From assembly GCF_013177295.1 (NCBI RefSeq), contig NZ_CP053642.1, positions 1,116,001-1,180,000 on the forward strand: a DNA stretch of 64,000 nt, in the 5' to 3' direction. The number at the start of each line of letters is the position of its first letter. Positions within the stretch are counted from its first letter, which is position 1. Source of the stretch: Actinomyces marmotae. Its GTDB lineage: Bacteria > Actinomycetota > Actinomycetes > Actinomycetales > Actinomycetaceae. The notes beneath the pieces were generated by a model that saw only the letters and a program-made list of their open reading frames with translations, did no database searches and was not told the DNA's origin. A program made the translations under genes and the position numbers. Of the stretch, positions 54,823-64,000 are shown piece by piece.

Positions 54823-55379
54823 GCCGGCGCGTCGGCGTCCTCGCCCTCCAGGGCGGGGTGGTTGAGCACGCCCGGATGGTGGAGGAGCTCAGGAGCGAGG
54901 CGGTCCTCGTGCGCCGCGCTGGCGACCTGGACCGTCTGGACGCGCTCATCCTGCCGGGAGGGGAATCCACCGCCCTCCTGCGCCTGCTCGCCGCCTTCGA
55001 CCTCACGCGGGCCCTCGCTGACACCGCTCGGGCAGTGCCGACCCTGGGCACCTGCGCGGGCCTCATCCTGCTCGCGCGCCTGGGCGTGCTGGACGTCGAC
55101 GTCGAGCGCAACGCCTTCGGTCCTCAGGTGGACTCCGCCGAGGCCGTCCTGCCGTGGCGCGGCGGGCAGGTGCGGGCCGCCCTCATCCGGGCGCCGCGCA
55201 TCACCCGCATGGGGGAGGGCGTGGAGGTGCTGTCCACGTGGACGGATCCCAGGCGGCCGGATGAGGCGCCCAGCGTCGTCGGCGTCGAGCAGACCGGCGC
55301 GGGCGGGCGGATCATCGGGGTCGCCTTCCATCCCGAGCTCACGGGGGACACCACTATCCACCGCGAGCTGCTCGCATGA
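54819..55379 (+). CDS. pdxT: Pyridoxal 5'-phosphate synthase glutaminase subunit PdxT
   Basis: A 186-aa class I glutaminase that supplies ammonia to PdxS. Motifs are [36 protein letters not shown], the nucleophile Cys in [19 protein letters not shown] and the His/Glu pair in [11 protein letters not shown]. The GTG start overlaps the pdxS stop. The length is slightly short of the ~190-200 aa usual, with all active-site parts present. Confidence 0.95.
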   Translation: MSRRVGVLALQGGVVEHARMVEELRSEAVLVRRAGDLDRLDALILPGGESTALLRLLAAFDLTRALADTARAVPTLGTCAGLILLARLGVLDVDVERNAFGPQVDSAEAVLPWRGGQVRAALIRAPRITRMGEGVEVLSTWTDPRRPDEAPSVVGVEQTGAGGRIIGVAFHPELTGDTTIHRELLA

Positions 55380-55482
55380 GGGCGCGCGCCGTCGGGGGAG
55401 CCCAACCGGGCGTGAGCGGATCAGGCCCGGGGCGCTGAGCGTCATCGTTCGCATCCGGCGGTCGCGCGGGTAGGCTCTGGCC

Positions 55483-56859
55483 ATGAGCGAGAGCGGATTG
55501 CGAGCAGCGCAGGCAAAGATGCGGCGGGGCGAGGTGGCCCCGGAGGCCATCGACGTCTTCACCCACTACTACAAGGAGTTGGAGGCCGGCGCCACCGGCC
55601 TCATCCCCGAGAGCACGATCGAGCCACTGACCTCCATCGACTCCATCGACGACGTCGAGATCAGTGACGAGGACGCTCGTGAGGCCCTGTCGCGCACCGT
55701 CCTGATCAAGCTCAACGGCGGGCTTGGCACCTCGATGGGGATGAGCCGCGCCAAGAGCCTGCTGCCGGTGCGCGACGGCAAGTCCTTCCTCGACCTCCTC
55801 GTGGGGCAGGTGGAGGCCGCCCGCGCCAAGCACGGCGTCACCCTGCCGCTCATCTTTATGGATTCCTTCCGCACCCGTGAGGACACCCTGGCCGCGCTGG
55901 GGCGCCACCCGGGGATCGCCGTCGACGGCCTGCCGCTCGACTTCCTCCAGAACCGCATCCCGAAGATCCGGCAGGACGACCTCGAGCCGGTCGAATGGGA
56001 GGCCGACCCCTCCCTGGAGTGGTGCCCCCCGGGGCACGGCGACATCTACACCGCCCTCGTGGCCTCCGGCGTGCTCGACGCCCTCATCGAGCGCGGCTAC
56101 AAGTACGCGATGACGTCGAACGCGGACAACCTGGGCGCGGCGCCCTCGGCCCGCATCGCCGGATGGTTCGCGGCCTCCGGCGCCCCCTACGCCCCGGAGA
56201 TGTGCCGTCGCACGCCGGCGGACGTCAAGGGCGGGCACCTGGCGGTGCGCAAGTCTGATGGGCGCATCATCCTCAGGGACACCGCGCAGACACCGGCCGA
56301 CGAGATGCACTACTTCACCGACCAGTTCCGCCACCCGTTCTTCCACACGAACAACATCTGGTTCGACCTGGAGGTCCTGCGCGCCACGCTCGCCGAGAGG
56401 AAGGGCATCCTGGGGCTGCCGCTCATCCGCAATGAGAAGACCGTCAACCCCTCGGACGCCTCCTCAACGCCCGTCTACCAGTTGGAGACGGCGATGGGCG
56501 CGGCGGTCGAGGCCTTCGAGGGCGCCACGGCCGTGGAGGTGCCGCGCAGCCGCTTCCTGCCGGTCAAGACGACGAACGACCTCCTTCTCGTGCGCTCGGA
56601 CGTGTACGAGGTCGATGAGGACGGCCTGCTGCGCATGGTCTCCGAGACCTCCTGCACCGTTGACCTCGACCCGCGCTACTACAAGAGGATCCAGGACTTC
56701 GAGGCGCGGTTCCCCGACGGGGTGCCCTCGATCCGGGGGGCGCTAACGCTGACGGTGCGCGGCGACTGGACCTTCGGCAAGGGCGTCGTGGCCTCGGGCG
56801 ACGCCGTCGTGACGGAGGAGGGCTCACCCGGCTCCATCGCCGATGGGGCGAGGCTCTGA
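55483..56859 (+). CDS. UTP-glucose-1-phosphate uridylyltransferase (eukaryotic UGP2 type)
   Basis: A 458-aa UDPGP-family enzyme making UDP-glucose, the donor for glycans. Motifs are VLIKLNGGLGTSMGMSRAKSLLPV (uridine binding), LIFMDSFRTREDT, EWCPPGHGDIYTAL, YAMTSNADNLGA, GGHLAVRK and RFLPVKTTNDLLLVRSDVY. This type is distinct from bacterial GalU and is common in Actinomyces and bifidobacteria. TAGGCT (55471-55476) lies 6 nt before ATG, a leaderless start. UDP-glucose may feed the GT2 polymerase of the 41-44 kb operon. Confidence 0.94.
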   Translation: MSESGLRAAQAKMRRGEVAPEAIDVFTHYYKELEAGATGLIPESTIEPLTSIDSIDDVEISDEDAREALSRTVLIKLNGGLGTSMGMSRAKSLLPVRDGKSFLDLLVGQVEAARAKHGVTLPLIFMDSFRTREDTLAALGRHPGIAVDGLPLDFLQNRIPKIRQDDLEPVEWEADPSLEWCPPGHGDIYTALVASGVLDALIERGYKYAMTSNADNLGAAPSARIAGWFAASGAPYAPEMCRRTPADVKGGHLAVRKSDGRIILRDTAQTPADEMHYFTDQFRHPFFHTNNIWFDLEVLRATLAERKGILGLPLIRNEKTVNPSDASSTPVYQLETAMGAAVEAFEGATAVEVPRSRFLPVKTTNDLLLVRSDVYEVDEDGLLRMVSETSCTVDLDPRYYKRIQDFEARFPDGVPSIRGALTLTVRGDWTFGKGVVASGDAVVTEEGSPGSIADGARL

Positions 56860-56938
56860 GAAGCGTCCACCATCCCGGCGCGCGGGGCCTCCGGCCGCCG
56901 CGCGCCGGCGCGCCCGGCACCCGCCGAGAGCGTGAAAA

Positions 56939-56976
56939 GCGTTGGGGCCCGGACTGTGAAGTCCGGGCCCCAACGC
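56939..56976 (-). terminator. Terminator of tRNA-Val(CAC), 17-bp stem with tetraloop
   Basis: A perfect 17-bp stem (56939-56955 with 56960-56976) has loop GTGA on the plus strand (TCAC read on the minus strand) and a T4 run (56938-56935) on the minus strand. It ends the minus-strand tRNA and may also stop the UGPase transcript. Confidence 0.85.
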
Positions 56977-56978
56977 GC

Positions 56979-57054
56979 TGGTGGGCGATACTGGAATCGA
57001 ACCAGTGACCTCCTCGGTGTGAACGAGGCGCTCTAACCCCTGAGCCAATCGCCC
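56979..57054 (-). tRNA. tRNA-Val (anticodon CAC)
   Basis: Cloverleaf with acceptor GGGCGAT/ATCGCCC, anticodon stem CCTCG/CGAGG around loop TTCACAC (anticodon CAC, reads GUG) and T-arm GGTTCGAATCC. Discriminator A and CCA are encoded (56981-56979). It is divergent from the Gly-Cys-Val(GAC) cluster. Confidence 0.96.
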
Positions 57055-57131
57055 GATGCCCGCACAGACTAGCCAGAACCGGGCGCGCCCAGCAAACGGG
57101 AGCCCGGTGAGGTGAGTCACCGCGATGTCAT

Positions 57132-57162
57132 TTGCATAGGCGCGGAGGTGGGGTGATATGGT
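57132..57162 (+). promoter_or_regulatory. Probable promoter of the tRNA Gly-Cys-Val cluster
   Basis: TTGCAT (57132-57137) is followed by GATATGGT (57155-57162) with 17-19 bp spacing. Transcription would begin ~45 nt before tRNA-Gly. The rest of 57055-57211 has no gene. Confidence 0.45.
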
Positions 57163-57211
57163 TGCGCAGCACCGAGCGAACCGGCGTCGAGCCGGGGAGA
57201 GCGGCAGCCAT

Positions 57212-57284
57212 GCGGATGTGGCTCAGTTGGTAGAGCATCACCTTGCCAAGGTGAGGGTCGCGGGTTCGAGTCCCGTCATCCGCT
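57212..57284 (+). tRNA. tRNA-Gly (anticodon GCC)
   Basis: Acceptor GCGGATG/CATCCGC, anticodon stem TCACC/GGTGA, loop TTGCCAA giving GCC, T-arm with GGTTCGAGTCC, discriminator T. No CCA is encoded. First of three tandem tRNAs. Confidence 0.97.
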
Positions 57285-57324
57285 CCGAGGAGCCGGGCGG
57301 CCACCCAGCCCCCAGCATCTCACT

Positions 57325-57395
57325 GGTGGGTTGGCCGAGAGGCTAGGCACCGGCCTGCAAAGCCGTTTACACCGGTTCGAATCCGGTACCCACCT
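57325..57395 (+). tRNA. tRNA-Cys (anticodon GCA)
   Basis: Acceptor GGTGGGT/ACCCACC, loop CTGCAAA giving anticodon GCA, T-arm CCGGTTCGAATCCGG, discriminator T. The anticodon stem has one C-T mismatch at its outer pair (27-43). Only one base separates it from the next tRNA. Confidence 0.95.
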
Positions 57396-57396
57396 C

Positions 57397-57468
57397 GGGC
57401 GATTGGCGCAGCGGTAGCGCGCTTCCCTGACACGGAAGAGGTCACTGGTTCGAACCCAGTATCGCCCA
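57397..57468 (+). tRNA. tRNA-Val (anticodon GAC)
   Basis: Acceptor GGGCGAT/ATCGCCC, anticodon stem CTTCC/GGAAG, loop CTGACAC giving GAC, T-arm CTGGTTCGAACCCAG, discriminator A. Acceptor and T-arm closely match tRNA-Val(CAC) on the other strand. No CCA is encoded. Confidence 0.96.
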
Positions 57469-57484
57469 CTCGCAGCCCATCCCG

Positions 57485-57509
57485 CCCGGACCCCACGGTC
57501 CGGGTTTTT
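57485..57509 (+). terminator. Terminator of the tRNA cluster
   Basis: CCCGGACC (57485-57492) pairs with GGTCCGGG (57497-57504) across a CCAC loop and is followed by TTTTT (57505-57509). Confidence 0.9.
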
Positions 57510-57546
57510 CTGTCCGTCCCCGGGCTGCGGGAGTGAGGCACCGGCC

Positions 57547-59724
57547 ATGGCAGACCCCTCGACGTACCGGCCCGCCGCGGGCGAGATCCCTACGTCGCCC
57601 GGCGTCTACCGCTTCCTCGATCCCGAGGGCCGCGTCATCTACGTCGGCAAGGCCAAGAATCTGCGAGCGCGCCTGAGCAACTACTTCCAGGACCTGGCGG
57701 CCCTCCACCCGCGCACGCAGAGAATGGTCACCACCGCCTGCGCCGTCGAGTGGACCGTCGTGGCCACCGAGGTGGAGTCCCTTGCCCTGGAGTACTCCTG
57801 GATCAAGGAGTTCCACCCGCGCTTCAACGTCATGTACAAGGACGACAAGTCCTACCCCTACCTCATGGTCTCCCTGAACGAGGAGTTCCCCCGCGCCCAG
57901 GTGGTGCGGGGGGCGCGCAAGCGCGGCGCCCGGTACTTCGGCCCCTACGTCCAGGCCTGGTCCATCCGCGACACCCTCGACCAGCTCCTGCGCGTCTTCC
58001 CCATCCGCTCCTGCTCCGCCGGCGTCTTCCAGCGCGCCAAGGCCGCCGGTCGCCCCTGCCTGCTGGGGTACATCGACAAATGCTCCGCCCCCTGCGTCGG
58101 CCGCGTCTCCGCCCTCGACCACCGGGCCCTCGCTAAGGACCTCTGCTCCTTCCTCGCCGGCCGCACCGGGCCCTACCTGCGCGAGGTCGAGTCCCAGATG
58201 CGCGCCGCCGCCGGCGCGCTCGACTTCGAGAAGGCCGCCCGCCTGCGCGACGACGCCGCCGCGCTGCGCAAGGTCATCGAGCGCAACGCCGTCGTCCTGC
58301 CCGACGCCACCGACGCCGACGTCTTCGGCCTCGTGCGTGACGAGCTCACCGCCGCCGTCCAGGTCTTCCACGTCCGCGGCGGGCGCATCCGCGGCCAGCG
58401 CGGCTGGGTCATCGACACCCCCGACGACGCCACCGACTCAGAGCTCGTTGAGCGCCTCATCCAGCAGGTCTACGCCGATCTTCTCGACCCCGGGGACACC
58501 GGCGCCCCCGAGTCGTCGTCGGCCGGCGCGGCGGCCGCCCCCAGCGGGCCCGTCTCCGGTCCCACCACCTCCGTCGGCGTCGGGCGCGCGCCCGCCTGCC
58601 CGGCCCCGCGCGCCCGACGCGAGGATGAGCCGACTCCCAGGCGGGCCGAGGCGGCGGCCACCAGCGTCGACGACGTCGCCCACGCCTCCACCACCGCCGT
58701 GCCCCGCGAGGTCCTCGTCCCCGTGCTTCCCGATGACGCCCCCGCCGTGCGGGCCTGGCTCGCCGGGCTGCGCGGCGCCGCCGTCGACCTGCGCGTGCCC
58801 GCGCGAGGGGACAAGGCGGCCCTCATGGAGACCGTGCGCAAGAATGCCGAGGAGGCCCTGCGCCTCCACAAGACCCGGCGCGCCGGCGATCTCACCCAGC
58901 GCTCCGCCGCCCTCGACGAGCTCGCCGAGGCCCTCGACATGCCCGAGGCGCCCCTGCGCATCGAGTGCTACGACATCTCCCACACCCAGGGCACCCACCA
59001 GGTCGGCTCCATGGTGGTCTTCGAGGACGGCGCCCCCCGCAAATCCGACTACCGCCGCTTCATCATCCGCGGCGAGGACGGCGGGGGCGCGACCGACGAC
59101 ACCGCCGCCATGAGCGAGGTCCTGACCCGGCGCTTCAAACGGCTCCTCGCCGAGCAGGGCCGGGGCGCGGCCGGGCTGAGCGCGACCGAGGCCGCCGAGC
59201 AGGTTGAGGACGCCGAGGGCGTCGCCGTCGTCTCCGGGCCCATCGATCCCGAAACGGGGCGGGCCAAGCGCTTCTCCTACGCGCCCGGCCTCGTCGTCGT
59301 CGACGGCGGTCCGCCGCAGGTCGGGGCCGCCCGCGCCGTCCTCGACGAGCTCGGCATCGACACCCCCATCGTCGGCCTGGCCAAGCGCCTGGAGGAGATC
59401 TGGATCCCCGGCGACGAGTTCCCTGTCATCCTGCCGCGCACCTCGCCCGCGCTCTACCTCCTCCAGCACCTGCGCGACGAGTCCCACCGCTTCGCCATCA
59501 CCCACCATCGGGCCAAGCGCTCCGCCGGCATGACCCGCTCCGCGCTCGACGGCGTCCCCGGCCTCGGGCCCGCCCGCCAGGCCGCGCTGCTCAAGGCCTT
59601 CGGATCGGTCAAGCGCCTGCGCGCCGCCAGCGTGGAGCGGATCGCCGAGGTCAAGGGCATCGGCCCGGCGCTCGCCGCCGCCATCCACGAGCACCTGGGC
59701 GACGGAGGCGAGACGGCGGGGTGA
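57547..59724 (+). CDS. uvrC: UvrABC excision nuclease subunit C
   Basis: A 725-aa dual-incision nuclease. The GIY-YIG domain makes the 3' cut: [31 protein letters not shown] in parts. A Cys-rich region ([28 protein letters not shown] in parts), a UVR motif ([19 protein letters not shown]), the RNase H-like 5' nuclease ([34 protein letters not shown]) and tandem HhH ([20 protein letters not shown]) follow. A ~70-aa Ala/Pro/Ser insert (residues ~315-385) makes it longer than the usual ~620-650 aa. The gene starts 37 nt after the tRNA terminator. Confidence 0.96.
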   Translation: MADPSTYRPAAGEIPTSPGVYRFLDPEGRVIYVGKAKNLRARLSNYFQDLAALHPRTQRMVTTACAVEWTVVATEVESLALEYSWIKEFHPRFNVMYKDDKSYPYLMVSLNEEFPRAQVVRGARKRGARYFGPYVQAWSIRDTLDQLLRVFPIRSCSAGVFQRAKAAGRPCLLGYIDKCSAPCVGRVSALDHRALAKDLCSFLAGRTGPYLREVESQMRAAAGALDFEKAARLRDDAAALRKVIERNAVVLPDATDADVFGLVRDELTAAVQVFHVRGGRIRGQRGWVIDTPDDATDSELVERLIQQVYADLLDPGDTGAPESSSAGAAAAPSGPVSGPTTSVGVGRAPACPAPRARREDEPTPRRAEAAATSVDDVAHASTTAVPREVLVPVLPDDAPAVRAWLAGLRGAAVDLRVPARGDKAALMETVRKNAEEALRLHKTRRAGDLTQRSAALDELAEALDMPEAPLRIECYDISHTQGTHQVGSMVVFEDGAPRKSDYRRFIIRGEDGGGATDDTAAMSEVLTRRFKRLLAEQGRGAAGLSATEAAEQVEDAEGVAVVSGPIDPETGRAKRFSYAPGLVVVDGGPPQVGAARAVLDELGIDTPIVGLAKRLEEIWIPGDEFPVILPRTSPALYLLQHLRDESHRFAITHHRAKRSAGMTRSALDGVPGLGPARQAALLKAFGSVKRLRAASVERIAEVKGIGPALAAAIHEHLGDGGETAG

Positions 59725-59821
59725 GGAGCGTGGCGCGGCGTCGTTCAAGAGGATTCTCGTGGTGGCTGGGAGGCCCATGACCCGCCCGCTTTCGTGTGAC
59801 GCGCAGCACATGGAGGTGCTC

Positions 59822-59851
59822 TTGTCGGGCCAGGAGCGCTCCGCCTATCGT
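59822..59851 (+). promoter_or_regulatory. Probable promoter of the beta-glucoside operon
   Basis: TTGTCG (59822-59827), an 18-bp gap and TATCGT (59846-59851) would start transcription near 59858, just before a small hairpin GTGGGC-AATA-GCCCAC (59857-59872) and the RAT site. Confidence 0.45.
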
Positions 59852-59874
59852 CACCCGTGGGCAATAGCCCACCA

Positions 59875-59949
59875 GGATTGTGACCCACCCGGGGCAAGAC
59901 CTGAGACGCCTCGCGCCATGCCGCGCGAATCGCGCCTCGGGTCTTTTTT
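59875..59949 (+). promoter_or_regulatory. Ribonucleic antiterminator (RAT) site overlapping a terminator
   Basis: GGATTGTGACC...GGGGCAAGACC (59875-59901) matches the RAT form bound by BglG/LicT proteins. Its last bases GACC (59898-59901) are also the start of the terminator stem GACCTGAG (59898-59905) with CTCGGGTC (59936-59943), followed by TTTTTT. The two folds exclude each other, so a BglG-type protein bound to the RAT would let transcription reach the PTS gene. A BglG/LicT gene starts at 63580. Confidence 0.9.
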
Positions 59950-59990
59950 ATTGCCCCGGCGCGGATGATGGGAAGGCAAGGAGGCTCTTC

Positions 59991-63384
<3,394 letters not shown>

Positions 63385-63392
63385 CGACCGGG

Positions 63393-63465
63393 CCCGGGCC
63401 GGCGCTGGGGCCGGCCCGGGAACCACGGCCGGGCCCAGCGCCGGTTCGGGAACCACGGCCGGGCC
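63393..63465 (+). repeat. GC hairpin and 19-bp direct repeats after bglA
   Basis: A 10-bp stem (63393-63402 with 63411-63420) lies 9 nt after the bglA stop and may terminate or attenuate transcription. The 19-bp sequence CGGGAACCACGGCCGGGCC occurs at 63417-63435 and again at 63447-63465 (30-bp period). Confidence 0.65.
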
Positions 63466-63510
63466 AGGGGAGGGCCCCGGGGCGAGCCCGCCCCTGGCCT
63501 GTGGAGAGCG

Positions 63511-63545
63511 GACCGGTCTCGATCCTGTTTTCGACCGGTCTCGAT
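63511..63545 (+). promoter_or_regulatory. Two GACCGGTC palindrome boxes upstream of bglG
   Basis: GACCGGTCTCGAT is repeated at 63511-63523 and 63533-63545, each with the perfect palindrome GACCGGTC. The 22-bp spacing places both on the same helix face, like a repressor or activator site for bglG. The bound protein is unknown. Confidence 0.4.
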
Positions 63546-63579
63546 GGGAGGGGTGGGCGTGGTGTGGCACACTCAGGGA

Positions 63580-64000
63580 GTGAGAATCCTGCGGGTCTTC
63601 AACAATAACGTCGTTCTGGCCCGTGACGCCCTGGGGCGGGAGGTCGTCGCCACGGGCCGGGGACTCGCCTTCGGGCGCAAGGCGGGTCAGGACCTCGATG
63701 AGTCCCTCATCGCCCGCCGCTACGTCACCGCGCAGGACGCCGGCCTCGTCGGCCAGATGCTCTCCGAGATCCCGCTCGGGCGCATCACCCTCATCGAGGA
63801 GGTCTTCACCCAGGCGGTCAAGGAGCTCGGGGCCACCATCACCTCGGCGGGCCTCATCGCCGTCGTCGACCACGTCCACCAGGCGCTCGAGCGCGCCCGG
63901 CGCGGCGAGCGGATGGACTACCCCCTGCGAGCCGAGGTCGCCCACCTCCACCCCGAGGAACTGCGCCTGGCCGAGCGGATGGTGGCCGACCTCAACGCCT
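63580..64000 (+). CDS. BglG/LicT-family transcription antiterminator (partial, runs off window)
   Basis: The first 140 codons. Residues 1-~55 are the CAT RNA-binding domain (VRILRVFNNNVVLARDALGREVV, then GRGLAFGRKAGQDLDE), and from ~65 the PRD1 domain begins (IEEVFTQAVKELGATITSAGLIAVVDHVHQAL in parts, with the regulatory His in DHVHQAL). LicT-type proteins bind RAT RNA when their PRDs are set by PTS phosphorylation, linking carbon supply to bgl expression. The GTG start at 63580 follows AGGGA closely; CACACT 6 nt upstream could serve as a weak -10. It should act at the RAT at 59875. The 3' end is beyond the window. Confidence 0.92.
   Translation, partial: MRILRVFNNNVVLARDALGREVVATGRGLAFGRKAGQDLDESLIARRYVTAQDAGLVGQMLSEIPLGRITLIEEVFTQAVKELGATITSAGLIAVVDHVHQALERARRGERMDYPLRAEVAHLHPEELRLAERMVADLNA

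Noticed and set aside
57055-57211. Small ORF around ATG 57158 spanning the tRNA-Gly promoter
   Set aside because: It runs straight through tRNA-Gly, and its start lies in the promoter -10 region.

Overview
The window is high-GC DNA from a Gram-positive actinobacterium, most likely Actinomyces or another member of the Actinomycetaceae. The grounds are strong G/C preference at third codon positions, a Pup-ligation gene cluster (ARC, Dop, Pup, PafA), the actinobacterial order pyk - tRNA - pdtaR - polA - rpsA - coaE - uvrB - uvrA, a eukaryotic-type UTP-glucose-1-phosphate uridylyltransferase, and many apparently leaderless genes. In the last group a TANNNT -10 box sits 6-7 nt before the start codon. 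The genus is inferred; no 16S gene is present.

Layout. 1-6.8 kb: tRNA-Leu(GAG) with a strong terminator, a DUF805 membrane protein, a GNAT-MazG fusion, an FAD oxidoreductase, a small acidic protein, an aldo/keto reductase, and a YeeE/TusA sulfur-uptake pair preceded by a possible Cys-containing leader peptide. 6.8-21.6 kb: a RecB-family nuclease, a STAND NTPase with eight near-identical 126-bp TPR units (probably an inserted defence-type gene), an M50 protease, a Bcr/CflA exporter, TrmI, then ARC-Dop-Pup-PafA and a membrane FKBP-like protein. There are no 20S proteasome genes, and ARC lacks the proteasome-docking C-terminus. 21.7-29.5 kb: hisF, two small membrane proteins, hisI, an OPT transporter, a TrpC-like protein that has lost catalytic residues, lgt and pyk. 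The remaining trp genes often found in this neighbourhood are absent.

29.6-40.7 kb: an unusual short-variable-arm tRNA with a CAA anticodon, the ANTAR regulator PdtaR, a hotdog thioesterase, polA, rpsA, an unrecognised helical protein, coaE and uvrB. 40.9-44.7 kb: a three-gene overlapping operon for a surface glycan (membrane protein, processive GT2, GT-C-like protein). 44.8-48.4 kb: a convincing yybP-ykoY (Mn2+) riboswitch controlling terC and a P-type ATPase; the pieces form an explicit alternative-hairpin switch over the ribosome binding site. 48.4-52.3 kb: a methyltransferase-YciI pair and uvrA. 52.4-55.4 kb: divergent pdxR / pdxST for vitamin B6 synthesis, where PdxR has lost the PLP-binding lysine. 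55.5-59.7 kb: UGPase, four tRNAs (Val-CAC, Gly-GCC, Cys-GCA, Val-GAC) and uvrC. 59.8-64 kb: a beta-glucoside locus with a RAT/terminator switch, PTS EIIBCA, a GH1 6-phospho-beta-glucosidase, and the start of the BglG/LicT antiterminator, which runs off the window.

Most of the window is housekeeping sequence. The parts most worth follow-up are the riboswitch operon, the proteasome-less Pup cluster, the STAND/TPR gene, the catalytically altered TrpC and PdxR proteins, and the GNAT-MazG fusion.
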